Part shown: positions 35,809-44,449 of the stretch, piece after piece
Layout: every line of letters starts with the position of its first letter
How positions within the stretch are numbered: the stretch's first letter is position 1
DNA from: CBDBKL01 sp965116215
GTDB taxonomy: Bacteria; Bdellovibrionota; Bdellovibrionia; Bdellovibrionales; JAKFYE01
Assembly (NCBI GenBank): GCA_965116215.1
Contig: OZ220494.1
Span: forward strand, 744,001-808,000
Direction of reading: 5' to 3'
Length of the DNA: 64,000 nt
The notes under the pieces: model-generated
The model's database searches: none
Seen by the model: the letters and a program-made list of their open reading frames with translations, nothing else
Told to the model about the DNA's origin: nothing
Position numbers and translations under genes: made by a program

Positions 35809-36128
35809 ACTTGACCTCTTCCACTTAGTTTAATCGCATCTTGTAGCAATATGTCTAGTTTTTTAAGATAAACTTCTGCCTGCCTCCTCTGCATTTGCTC
35901 CTTTGCTTCTGGTGCAAACCCTAAAGATTCAAAATAACACACAACTTCTGATAATTCGCCTCCCAATCGATGCCTTAAACTTGGAGGCATCTTTTCCAGC
36001 AACTTATCTATTGGAACATCAGCAGAGATCTCATCAATAAGATTTCCAATTGTAAAGTTTATTAGATTTATACTTTCTATGCCTAATTTTTTATAATTCT
36101 CAGATAAAAGATATTTTTTTAATTCCAT
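35805..36128 (-). CDS. small conserved-context protein of the Bat operon, unknown
   Basis: A 107-aa predicted cytoplasmic, mostly helical protein with no signal peptide or membrane segment. I recognise no family. It overlaps batD by 29 nt at its start and slt by 4 nt at its end, so the layout strongly supports a real, co-translated gene. The segment KMPPSLRHRLGGELSEVV and a basic helical C-terminus (KEQMQRRQAEVYLKKL) suggest protein binding. No function is assigned. Confidence 0.7.
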   Translation of the reverse strand: MELKKYLLSENYKKLGIESINLINFTIGNLIDEISADVPIDKLLEKMPPSLRHRLGGELSEVVCYFESLGFAPEAKEQMQRRQAEVYLKKLDILLQDAIKLSGRGQV

Positions 36129-37686
36129 ATATTTTACATGATACTCTTTGTGTAGATTTCTTTTTTTTTCCGAAAACTCCTAGAGTCTTCACCTTCCATA
36201 AAACTCCAAGAATGAGTAGAAAATAAACAATGCTCCAAAACACCAGACGCTTCCATTGATTCACAGGCTCACCGGTCTCCCATTGTCCACTAATAGGCGG
36301 AAGAATTCTTTGTTTCTCTTTCTGGTTCCCATCAACCAAAGGATAATTTGAGATAGATTCACTTTGATCAGCTAAGACCTGCAAAGTTATGGGCTTTGTA
36401 GATAATTTGACATATTTTTCTATCTGAGGATCAAAACTACTCACACTTAATGCAGGTATTTGCACTGTACCCATCCGTCGAGGTATTAACAGTAAATGAA
36501 ATTCTTTGAAACTGGTTCCATTCTTATAAAACTTTGACTTATCCCTTGTGCTGTATAGCTCTAAATGAGACGGCAAAAGCAATTGTGGAAGTTTTATGGA
36601 CTTAGCATTCCCTTTACCAAAAATTTTCAATTTTAGAGTAAAAGGCTCATTCATTTTAACTTTTGTTTTTTCCAATTGAGCTTCTATTTTAAACTGCCCA
36701 ACAGCCCCCGCAAAATCCGAAGGCACATCGTCTTTTGGTAAAGGTTTTACTTTTATTTGTAATGGCCGCGATGATTTTGTGTATTTCTGCCCTCTTCCCA
36801 TTCCCATGAAATACGTCCCTGAGACAACAGTAGACCTGACTTCATAAGAATCAATCTCGGAAAATCCTGCTTTCATAGGAAATAAAGCATAGGATGCCAA
36901 AAGAGCTTTTCTATATTTTTGTCCGTTGACAATGTCCGTTTTAAAGTTCAGCTGTGTGACTAACTGAATATCCTCTTTCCAAAAGCCTTTAAGAGAAGGG
37001 TATTTTAAAGTATCAATATCTCTCATTTGATGAGGTGTATAGAGATACCATGAAGCTGTCACTTGCTCCCCTACATAGACCTCTGTTTTATCCACTTCCA
37101 GATGAACTGAAAATGAATCATTCTCATTAATATCCTCACCCCCTTGCTGTCCCCTCTGTGGAAAACCAAATGGCGATTGAAAAAACGATTGAAACATATC
37201 ATCCATATTTGAAAAAAAGGGATCCTGACGAAAGGGGCTCTCGGATGGCTTCTTCGGTTGAGAGCCTTGAGATTTGCTCCCTTTATCTGTGACTTCAATA
37301 AGAATGGGTTCTGTTTTGACATCTTGTCCCCCAACAGTCACAACCACTGAATCAATTTTTAATGTCCCCTTCACTTGAGGCTCTAGTTTATAATGAAAAA
37401 ATTGAGTGCTTACATGCTCTAATTGACCTTGTATAAAGAGAGTTCGACTTTGTAGGGAATTCCATTGTCCCGTTACAACAAAATCTTTAAGGTCAGGCAG
37501 TTGAGGCTCTGAAATCCCTTTATTTTTTTTGGCCTCAACAGCAACTGTTAAGGTGACAGGCTCCCCTATACCAACCCGTGTGGTATCTACCGTTGCCGTT
37601 ACCTTAAGATCTTTCTCCTGTCCTTGAGATGAAACTATTGGGAGAAAAAAAAGAAGCAACAAAAAACAACTACCAATCTTTTTCAA
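36100..37686 (-). CDS. batD: BatD, aerotolerance operon protein
   Basis: Periplasmic protein with a C-terminal membrane anchor, one of the Bat set found with MoxR ATPases. The signal peptide follows the start (KKIGSCFLLLLFFLPIVSSQ). Beta-rich BatD domains occupy about residues 22-420, with a Gln/Gly/Phe-rich low-complexity stretch near residue 150. A membrane helix near residue 485 (LVFWSIVYFLLILGVLW) precedes a basic tail. I choose the TTG at 37686, with AAAGGA about 6 nt upstream, overlapping the end of batB-batC by 17 nt. Longer frames would run deep into batB-batC without signal-peptide sense. The family role is not settled; envelope stress tolerance is the usual proposal. Confidence 0.87.
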   Translation of the reverse strand: MKKIGSCFLLLLFFLPIVSSQGQEKDLKVTATVDTTRVGIGEPVTLTVAVEAKKNKGISEPQLPDLKDFVVTGQWNSLQSRTLFIQGQLEHVSTQFFHYKLEPQVKGTLKIDSVVVTVGGQDVKTEPILIEVTDKGSKSQGSQPKKPSESPFRQDPFFSNMDDMFQSFFQSPFGFPQRGQQGGEDINENDSFSVHLEVDKTEVYVGEQVTASWYLYTPHQMRDIDTLKYPSLKGFWKEDIQLVTQLNFKTDIVNGQKYRKALLASYALFPMKAGFSEIDSYEVRSTVVSGTYFMGMGRGQKYTKSSRPLQIKVKPLPKDDVPSDFAGAVGQFKIEAQLEKTKVKMNEPFTLKLKIFGKGNAKSIKLPQLLLPSHLELYSTRDKSKFYKNGTSFKEFHLLLIPRRMGTVQIPALSVSSFDPQIEKYVKLSTKPITLQVLADQSESISNYPLVDGNQKEKQRILPPISGQWETGEPVNQWKRLVFWSIVYFLLILGVLWKVKTLGVFGKKKKSTQRVSCKIYGIKKISFI

Positions 37687-39439
37687 TAAATTCCTTTCCT
37701 GCTTTTCTCTGCTTCTGCTCTCTTTGCATAAACTGACCACGAACTTTTTCCTCCTGCCGTTTTAATTCTTCTAGGATTTTTTCAACATCTTTAGATGTCA
37801 ATTCTTTGCTTTTAAACTGATTCTTATTCTCCGTTTTTTTTCTTTGCTCACGAGGTGAACCCTGCTCTTGCTGACTTCGTTTATCCTTTTCACTTTCTTG
37901 AGGCTGTTCATCTTGTCTCTGCTGCTGATTTTTTTTATCTTGTTTACTTTGCTTATTTTTTTTGCTTCTTGACATAAGAAGTTCAATATTTGTTTTTACC
38001 TCCAGTGCCTCAGGTTTTAGCTTCAAAGCCAGCTGATAATACTCCAATGCTCTATCAATATCCCCTTTCTGATTAGCACTTTCTGCTGCATTAAATAAAG
38101 ATTTAAACTGAATCTCTTTATCACTTGTCATTCGACTAGCACTCTCAAACTGCTTGATAGCTTGTTCAAAGTTTTTATTCTGATAAAAAGCGTGACCTAA
38201 ATTGTAATGTAAAAAAGGGGAGAGAGGTTGATTGACCAACGCATCCATAAGTCTCTTGTGAGCCTGATGGTTTTTCTTTTTATTTAATAAATCAACGGCC
38301 TTATTGTTCTCATATATAGACATCCAATCTCTATTCTCCTTCCCCTCAGTAACTCTCATAAAGAAAAAAGCAAATAAAAAACAACTAATAAAACGCCCTT
38401 TCCAGCGTCGCTGACCCCTTCGACGTTCAATCAATAAAAATTCAATCCACCCTATCAAAAATGCAAAAAATAATGGCCACTGATATTTTTCATCATAATC
38501 CGTGGCCATTTGCACATCAAACTCTGTTTTCTCCATTTTTTCAATATCTGAAACAATTGATTTTAAAGATTCTCCAGTAAAATCTGCTTGATAATACCCC
38601 CCTCTTCCTGCTTTAGCAATGGCCACCAAGGCTTCATTTTTTGATGTTGAAAGAACGATTTGGCCGTCTTTATTTTTTTTATATCCTCTTAAGCGACCTT
38701 GGAAGTCTTTGTCTGGAATAGGTCCACCTTTTCGAGTTCCAAAACCCAAAGTAAAAACACGTATCCCATTTTTAGATAACTCATCAACGTAAGATAAAAC
38801 ACTCGACTCTGTTTCCTCTCCATCGGAAGCCAAGATAATAGCTCTTGATGTCACTTCACCCTCATTAAGATCACCCCCACCTCCTTTTAAGGATGTTACA
38901 GCAACTTGTAGTGCCTCTTTAAAATTTGTTCCCTGTGTACTGATCGAATGTGTTGTTAAAGAATCTAAAAACATCCGCAGAGAAGAATAATCACTCGTCA
39001 TAGGAGAAACCAATGCCGCAGATCCAGCAAAGGCCACAAGTCCTACCTTATCCCCCTTCAAATGAGTCAAAAGCCTATGCAATTCTCGCTTAGCATGTTC
39101 TAACCGGTTAGGGCTCACATCTTCAACGAGCATAGAAGAGGAAACATCAAGAGCTAAAATCAGCTCTATACCAACATTTTTTATTTCTATTTGAGAATCT
39201 CCAAATTGTGGCCTAGCCCAAGCTATAACAGCCAAAATGACAACACCAATTTCTAGAGATAATTTCCAGTATCTTTTAGGAAATGATACGGACTGAGTTA
39301 AAAATTGAGAAAGATTATCCCCAAAAGCATCCCTTATTTTTTTATGGGCTTTCTTCATAAAAATAAACGCTAGAATAGCTATCCCAATAGCTATTATAAT
39401 AACATTGAAATATTCAGGGTTTGCAAATTTCAAAAACAT
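37670..39439 (-). CDS. batB: BatB-BatC fusion: VWA membrane protein with TPR tail
   Basis: A 589-aa protein that joins two usually separate Bat proteins. Residues 1-330 are BatB-like: two N-terminal membrane helices (about 10-28 and 58-75), a von Willebrand A domain with an intact metal site (LALDVSSSMLVED, a DxSxS) and a helix near 325. A further membrane helix (about 350-368) leads to a BatC-like TPR region (about 395-500) and a very charged Lys/Gln/Glu tail rich in KK, QQ and EK runs. It overlaps batA by 1 nt (TAATG) and batD by 17 nt. The VWA domain likely binds a partner, and the TPR is predicted periplasmic. Confidence 0.87.
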   Translation of the reverse strand: MFLKFANPEYFNVIIIAIGIAILAFIFMKKAHKKIRDAFGDNLSQFLTQSVSFPKRYWKLSLEIGVVILAVIAWARPQFGDSQIEIKNVGIELILALDVSSSMLVEDVSPNRLEHAKRELHRLLTHLKGDKVGLVAFAGSAALVSPMTSDYSSLRMFLDSLTTHSISTQGTNFKEALQVAVTSLKGGGGDLNEGEVTSRAIILASDGEETESSVLSYVDELSKNGIRVFTLGFGTRKGGPIPDKDFQGRLRGYKKNKDGQIVLSTSKNEALVAIAKAGRGGYYQADFTGESLKSIVSDIEKMEKTEFDVQMATDYDEKYQWPLFFAFLIGWIEFLLIERRRGQRRWKGRFISCFLFAFFFMRVTEGKENRDWMSIYENNKAVDLLNKKKNHQAHKRLMDALVNQPLSPFLHYNLGHAFYQNKNFEQAIKQFESASRMTSDKEIQFKSLFNAAESANQKGDIDRALEYYQLALKLKPEALEVKTNIELLMSRSKKNKQSKQDKKNQQQRQDEQPQESEKDKRSQQEQGSPREQRKKTENKNQFKSKELTSKDVEKILEELKRQEEKVRGQFMQREQKQRKAGKEFIEKDW

Positions 39440-40443
39440 TAAGGACCCCTTCTCAACAAGATACGTTCAAATCCAAAGGCCAGCAGGTAAAAAATAATCG
39501 CCCACTTCAAATAGTTTGGAAACAGTTCCGTATACTTTATATACTGATGAGCCTCTATTTTTGTTTTCTCAAGACGATCTATATCGGCAAAAACATTTTC
39601 TAACATTTTTGTATTTGTTGCTCTATAGTATTTGCCTCCAGTATCTTTTGCAATTTTAGAGAGTAACTCATCATTAACCTTACTGTGCATAGGTTGATAA
39701 CGTTTTCGTTTATTACCAAATATATCTCTATAAAAAATAGGTAACTGCGCCATTCCATCCACACCCACACCAATTGTATAAATGCGTATTCCATAACCCT
39801 TTGCTATTTCCAGTGCTGTCAAAGGATCTATCGTGCCACTGTTGTTCTCTCCATCTGTAAGAAATATAACCACTCGACTCTGAGCCTCTAACTCTCGTAA
39901 CCGAGCTACTGAATTAGCAAGAGCCACTCCGATGGCTGTTCCCATTTTTACATTACGAGTCACTTCAACGTCTTTTAAACTCTGTAAGAAAACTTTGTAA
40001 TCTAATGTAGGAGGGACTTTAGTGAATGCCTCTCCAGAAAATAAAATAAGGCCTATGCGATCAGATATACGTCCTTTAACAAAATCATAAGCTACCTTTT
40101 TTGCCGCCTCTAAGCGATTCAATGGCTTCATATCCTCAATCAACATGCTATCTGAAATATCCAACGCAATAACAATATCAATACCCTCAACATTTCTCTT
40201 CACTTTCATTTCAAATTTCTGTGGACGTGCCAAAGCTATGACCATTAAAATAAGGCTAATGAATTTCAAAATCTCAACAAGAGGAGAAAGTCGTAACCTC
40301 AAGCTCATTGCAATATTTTTAAAAACAGCAATATGGCTAAACTGTAAACTAGGACGCCTTGGCTTTTGATCTATTAATAACCAAATAACAGAAAAAGCTA
40401 AAAATAAAATAAAAATGAAAAATAGAGGATCTCTCCATGTCAT
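39439..40443 (-). CDS. batA: BatA, VWA-domain membrane protein
   Basis: A 334-aa protein: N-terminal membrane helices (about residues 7-24 and 58-75), a VWA domain with an intact metal-binding DxSxS (IALDISDSMLIED) and TDGENNSG, and a C-terminal membrane helix (about 310-328). This is the standard BatA layout. AAAAGGT lies before the ATG. It starts 6 nt after the preceding gene and overlaps batB-batC by one base. With MoxR it may act as a chaperone-like complex at the inner membrane; this is by family analogy. Confidence 0.9.
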   Translation of the reverse strand: MTWRDPLFFIFILFLAFSVIWLLIDQKPRRPSLQFSHIAVFKNIAMSLRLRLSPLVEILKFISLILMVIALARPQKFEMKVKRNVEGIDIVIALDISDSMLIEDMKPLNRLEAAKKVAYDFVKGRISDRIGLILFSGEAFTKVPPTLDYKVFLQSLKDVEVTRNVKMGTAIGVALANSVARLRELEAQSRVVIFLTDGENNSGTIDPLTALEIAKGYGIRIYTIGVGVDGMAQLPIFYRDIFGNKRKRYQPMHSKVNDELLSKIAKDTGGKYYRATNTKMLENVFADIDRLEKTKIEAHQYIKYTELFPNYLKWAIIFYLLAFGFERILLRRGP

Positions 40444-40449
40444 TATTTT

Positions 40450-41322
40450 TTACCTTTTATTGGAAAAGTGAAATATTTCTTCTGCTCTTAAAAAGCACAT
40501 TCCTTTCATCTGCTCTATATCCTTATTTGTAAGAGGTGTCTGTGAATTCAAAGCCCTTTCTATTTCATTAAACATTCTTTTTATTTTAATCCCCTCTTTT
40601 TTAAAGAAAGACATATGATTCCTTTTTATTTCAAATAAAATATCACCTGTCTTCCAATCATCAATAGGTAAGGTTAACTCATGAATAATATAACACCTTA
40701 AAAGACGATTTAACTCTGCAACATACTGATCCAGTAATATCTCTTTGTGAAAAATTTGACGATCTAGCTTTCTAAACTCTTTATGAAGAACATGAAACGG
40801 AGATTGAGATTGATTCTTTTTCTCTAGCTCCTCTCTTATTTTACGTCTTTGCCGTCGATACTTATAAGATTTTAAACCTATAATTATGGGGACAAGAAAA
40901 CTCGCAACTAGAATAACCCATAACCAAAAAGGATATTCAAGAGTTAAGGGCGCATACGGAGGAAACATTTTAGATTCTGTTTTTGGATCCAAGACAGATT
41001 GAACAGTCCAACTCATAGGTCCTAACCGCACTGTATTTACTCCATCTGTCAAAATTAAAATTTCATTTTCATACTCTCCTGTTTTATAACTGGTAACAAG
41101 AAACTCTCCAAGTCCCTCTTTTGATTGATTTGCCCCTAGTAACTTTATCTTATACTTGTCTTCTATAGGTAAAATAAAATTCAAATTGTTAAAATTGAGG
41201 TCTACAACTGGGCCATTACATAAAAGCTGAAAAACTGTACCAACTGTAATGTCTTTAGGGCCTTTAAAATCACATGTCCAATTCACACCATTTAATTTTT
41301 CTTGACCAAGACGCTTAGCCAC
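40450..41322 (-). CDS. membrane protein of the MoxR-Bat operon (DUF4381-like)
   Basis: A 290-aa protein with an Ig-like N-terminal region (about residues 1-125), one strong membrane helix (about 132-153, PFWLWVILVASFLVPII), a basic linker, and a helical C-terminal domain (about 190-280) with a conserved-looking LLRCYIIHEL. The gene slot between DUF58 and batA is usually held by such proteins. I take the GTG at 41322 as the start: it is 1 nt past the DUF58 stop with AAGAGGG 6 nt upstream. That version has no signal peptide, which is odd if the N-terminal domain is periplasmic as in relatives. Family assignment is tentative. Confidence 0.7.
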   Translation of the reverse strand: MAKRLGQEKLNGVNWTCDFKGPKDITVGTVFQLLCNGPVVDLNFNNLNFILPIEDKYKIKLLGANQSKEGLGEFLVTSYKTGEYENEILILTDGVNTVRLGPMSWTVQSVLDPKTESKMFPPYAPLTLEYPFWLWVILVASFLVPIIIGLKSYKYRRQRRKIREELEKKNQSQSPFHVLHKEFRKLDRQIFHKEILLDQYVAELNRLLRCYIIHELTLPIDDWKTGDILFEIKRNHMSFFKKEGIKIKRMFNEIERALNSQTPLTNKDIEQMKGMCFLRAEEIFHFSNKR

Positions 41323-41323
41323 T

Positions 41324-42193
41324 TTAAACCCTCTTCTTAAAGTACTTAATAAGAGGTTGGGTATAATCTTTACCAACAATGATGTTGATAATATCTACCC
41401 CTGACTTCCGCAGCTCTTCTTCCCTCTCTAAATTTCTCTTTTTAACAGTTTCTTTATAATGCTTTTGAAATAAAAAGCTTGAAGTATCCACAGTCACCAT
41501 ATCTCCAGTTTCTGCATCTTGAAGATCTACAAGCCCTACATTGGGTATAACTAATTCAGCGGGATCCTGAACCACCACTGCAATAGCTTCATGTTTCTTT
41601 GCAACCTGCCTCAATCGGCCACTAAAGTCTTCATCAAAAAAGTCACTCAACACAAAAATAATAGCACGCTTTTTAAGAACACCTTGTAGATACTCAAGCC
41701 CTTCCGCAATATTTGTAGCTCGACTGACAGGCTTAAAATACAAAAGGTCTCTTAAAATACGATGAATATGACCTCGTCCTTTTTTAGGAGACACATAGTG
41801 TTCTACAATATCTGAGAAAAGCAATAGACCAACTTGATCATTATTTTTAATTGCACTAAATCCCAATATGGCTGCGATATGGGCAATGACTTCACCTTTA
41901 AAAAGATCACGAGAACCAAAGTCCCCTGACCCACTCACATCCACAGCTAGAATGAGAGTTAATTCACGTTCCTCTTCATAGAGTTTAATATATGGTTTTT
42001 CAGATCGAGCTGATAGAGTCCATGAAATATTACGAACATCATCCCCATGAACATATTCTCTGAAGTCAGCAAAAGTCATCCCTTGACCATAAAAAGTCGT
42101 ATGGTATTCACCCGCAAAAAGATTATTAACAAGCTTACGTGTACGTAGTTCTATCATACGCACTTGTTTTAAAATATCTGGAGGAATACCCAA
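41324..42193 (-). CDS. DUF58 protein (VWA-like) partner of MoxR
   Basis: A 289-aa soluble protein with the DUF58 hallmark GMTFADFREYVHGDDVRNISW (about residues 38-58; here with one extra Tyr-Val) and a VWA-like fold with metal-site AVDVSGSGDFGS. DUF58 proteins are near-constant partners of MoxR AAA+ ATPases. The start is TTG, 1 nt after the moxR stop, with GAGGTG as ribosome site. Translational coupling to moxR and to the following membrane-protein gene is likely. Confidence 0.88.
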   Translation of the reverse strand: MGIPPDILKQVRMIELRTRKLVNNLFAGEYHTTFYGQGMTFADFREYVHGDDVRNISWTLSARSEKPYIKLYEEERELTLILAVDVSGSGDFGSRDLFKGEVIAHIAAILGFSAIKNNDQVGLLLFSDIVEHYVSPKKGRGHIHRILRDLLYFKPVSRATNIAEGLEYLQGVLKKRAIIFVLSDFFDEDFSGRLRQVAKKHEAIAVVVQDPAELVIPNVGLVDLQDAETGDMVTVDTSSFLFQKHYKETVKKRNLEREEELRKSGVDIINIIVGKDYTQPLIKYFKKRV

Positions 42194-42194
42194 G

Positions 42195-43184
42195 CTAAGA
42201 CACCTCTATTTCTTGAAGTATTTCAGAAATAATAAAATCAGATTGAATCTCTTCAGCTTCAGCTTCATAAGTTAAAATCAATCGATGTCTTAGAACCTCA
42301 TAGGCAATAGCCTTCACATCATTAGCTGTAACATAGCCTCTCTTTTTGATAAAAGCATGAGCCATTGCCGCTCTGGTTAAAGCAATCGTAGCCCGTGGTG
42401 ATCCTCCAACTTGAATCAGGTTAGCAATTCGCTTTAACCCATATTCACTTGGCTTCCTTGTCGCCATAATAATATTAACAATATAATGACTAATTTTATC
42501 ATCAACATAGATTTCATTTATTGTTTTACTGATTCGATCTAAATCTTCTGCGGAGAGTGCCGGTTGAATATCATACATTTGCCCTCGAGTCATATTTGCC
42601 AAAATCTGCATTTCTTCACCCTTTTGAGGATAGTCCACTAGAATCTTAAACATGAATCTATCCAATTGTGCTTCAGGTAAAGGGTATGTTCCCTCCTGCT
42701 CTAATGGGTTTTGTGTCGCCAATACGAGAAAAGGAGACGATAACGAATACGATACCTCTCCAATAGTTACCTGTTTTTCAGACATTGCCTCTAGAAGAGC
42801 ACTCTGAACTTTTGCAGGAGCCCTATTGATTTCATCAGCTAATACGATATTTGTAAAAATGGGACCCTTTTTAGGGGAAAACTCACCTGTTTTCTGGTTA
42901 AAGATCATTGTGCCAATTAAATCTGAAGGTAAAAGATCAGGCGTGAATTGAATTCTTTGAAAATCTAAAGAAATGGATTTTGAAATAGATGAAATAGTCA
43001 GAGTTTTAGCAAGACCCGGAACACCCTCCAAGAGAATATGCCCTCCCGTAAAAAGACCTATTAAGATCCCCTCTAGCATGTCTTTTTGCCCAATCACGAC
43101 TTTAGAAACTTCACTTAAAACTTGATCAACGCACTGACTTTCCTGCTTCACCCTTTCAGTCAGCTCATGTGCTTCTATTGACAT
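42195..43184 (-). CDS. moxR: MoxR-family AAA+ ATPase
   Basis: A 329-aa AAA+ ATPase of the MoxR type, thought to act as a chaperone assembling metal or VWA-domain proteins. Walker A is LLEGVPGLAKTLT (about residue 53), Walker B is VLADEINRAPAKVQSALLEAM, sensor 1 is LATQNPLEQEGTYPLPEAQ. It opens the operon that runs through DUF58, the Bat genes and slt. The start is the ATG at 43184, 6 nt after a perfect AGGAGG; a GTG at 43190 abuts that site and is rejected. The promoter should lie in the 132-bp gap to the divergent HtpX-like gene. Confidence 0.92.
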   Translation of the reverse strand: MSIEAHELTERVKQESQCVDQVLSEVSKVVIGQKDMLEGILIGLFTGGHILLEGVPGLAKTLTISSISKSISLDFQRIQFTPDLLPSDLIGTMIFNQKTGEFSPKKGPIFTNIVLADEINRAPAKVQSALLEAMSEKQVTIGEVSYSLSSPFLVLATQNPLEQEGTYPLPEAQLDRFMFKILVDYPQKGEEMQILANMTRGQMYDIQPALSAEDLDRISKTINEIYVDDKISHYIVNIIMATRKPSEYGLKRIANLIQVGGSPRATIALTRAAMAHAFIKKRGYVTANDVKAIAYEVLRHRLILTYEAEAEEIQSDFIISEILQEIEVS

Positions 43185-43316
43185 AACCACCCTCCTAAAA
43201 ACCTACACAATAACACGTCCAAGTCTTTGAAAACACTCATACTTATAGACTCCCGCATTAATTTATGCGAAGCGATAATTTGACTCCCTATCCGCTGCAG
43301 ACTAATCTGGCAACCT

Positions 43317-44171
43317 ATGAGATTTGAGACCATAAAGGACTGTACCCTCTTTTTTTTACTTTTTCCCTTTCTCTGTCTTCTTACCGGCTATGTCTTGGGA
43401 GAACGACAAGGGCTTATTGCCGGGTGCCTTTTTACATTGATCGTAATGGGCGGAGTCTATTTCTTCCCAGAGCTTTATATAACAAAGATTTTGCCCTCAA
43501 CCCTGCTGGAGGGTAGAGATCCGTGGAATCTCAGCGATCAAATCAAGTCCCTGTCGGACAAAGCTCAGATTAAAAAACCCTCTGTATATATTTTAGATAT
43601 TGAAGTACCCACCTCTTTTTCTATTTCTCAAATTTCAAAACCCAGTCAAATTTATATTTCACAGAGTATCCTTCACTCTTTCTCTCAGAAGGAAGTTCTG
43701 GCTATTCTATCATATGAAATTGCACGTATTCGCCTACAAAAAACATTATCCTTTAATTTTGCAGGATTCGGCTTATTTATATTATACTCTGTGAGTACAG
43801 CACTGGACACTCTCCTGACACAGATTATTTTCTTTTATAAAATATTTTTTCAAAAGAGGGGAAACCAAAGTAAAATCTCTCTATTCCAAAAACTGATCTC
43901 ACCTTTATCATGTCTTCTATTAAGATTATTTGTCCCTCCATCCACATTTTACAAATCCGACTCGTTGGCTGCAAAATTAACAGATGATCCAGACACATTA
44001 GCCCAAGTCCTTTGGAAATTAAAATCTTATTCAGTTAAGAGGAAGCTCCCCGTCTTACCTCAGGCAGCTCATTACTTTATTATTCACCCTAATATTCAAT
44101 CTGCTTGGTCTTTTCACCAACCTACGGTAGAAAGTAGAATTCAAAAACTAATGGGTCAATTCCCTATATAA
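43317..44171 (+). CDS. HtpX-like M48 protein with all zinc ligands lost
   Basis: A 284-aa membrane protein with two N-terminal helices (about residues 9-27 and 33-50), like HtpX. It tracks HtpX through the fold: a KPSVYILD strand, IYISQSILHSFSQKEVLAIL, a hydrophobic pair of helices, FYKSDSLAAKL in the place of the EFHAD segment, and a final HQPTVESRIQKLMG. The HExxH motif, however, reads YEIAR, and the third-ligand Glu is also gone, so it cannot be a zinc protease. It sits 12 bp before the DUF1844 gene and upstream of htrA. No ribosome site is visible. A pseudoenzyme role in membrane quality control is inference. Confidence 0.72.
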   Translation: MRFETIKDCTLFFLLFPFLCLLTGYVLGERQGLIAGCLFTLIVMGGVYFFPELYITKILPSTLLEGRDPWNLSDQIKSLSDKAQIKKPSVYILDIEVPTSFSISQISKPSQIYISQSILHSFSQKEVLAILSYEIARIRLQKTLSFNFAGFGLFILYSVSTALDTLLTQIIFFYKIFFQKRGNQSKISLFQKLISPLSCLLLRLFVPPSTFYKSDSLAAKLTDDPDTLAQVLWKLKSYSVKRKLPVLPQAAHYFIIHPNIQSAWSFHQPTVESRIQKLMGQFPI

Positions 44172-44183
44172 AAAGGAGTTTTT

Positions 44184-44441
44184 ATGGAAGCCTCTCTTTC
44201 AACACTTATTTTATCTATTGGATCCTCAGCCGCTATTGCTCTAGGAATAGAAAATAATCCTCAAACGGGCAAAAAGGAGCAAAATATTCCTGTTGCACAA
44301 TTTAATATTGACCTCCTGATAAAATTACATGAAAAAACCAAAGGAAATCTAACAGAAGATGAAAAACAACTATTAGAAAAAATTATTTCAGACCTTCAAT
44401 TGAAGTTTATCGATGTTCAGAAAAATACAAAGAAAGATTGA
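44184..44441 (+). CDS. DUF1844 small protein
   Basis: An 85-aa protein with the DUF1844 pattern: an N-terminal hydrophobic helix (LSTLILSIGSSAAIALGI), then AQFNIDLLIKLHEKTKGNLTEDE and a C-terminal helix with LQLKFIDVQK. AAAAGGAG precedes the ATG. DUF1844 proteins are common in Deltaproteobacteria and related groups, and the function is unknown. It lies between the HtpX-like gene (12 bp) and htrA (8 bp), so the three are probably one transcript. Confidence 0.85.
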   Translation: MEASLSTLILSIGSSAAIALGIENNPQTGKKEQNIPVAQFNIDLLIKLHEKTKGNLTEDEKQLLEKIISDLQLKFIDVQKNTKKD

Positions 44442-44449
44442 GGAGATAT

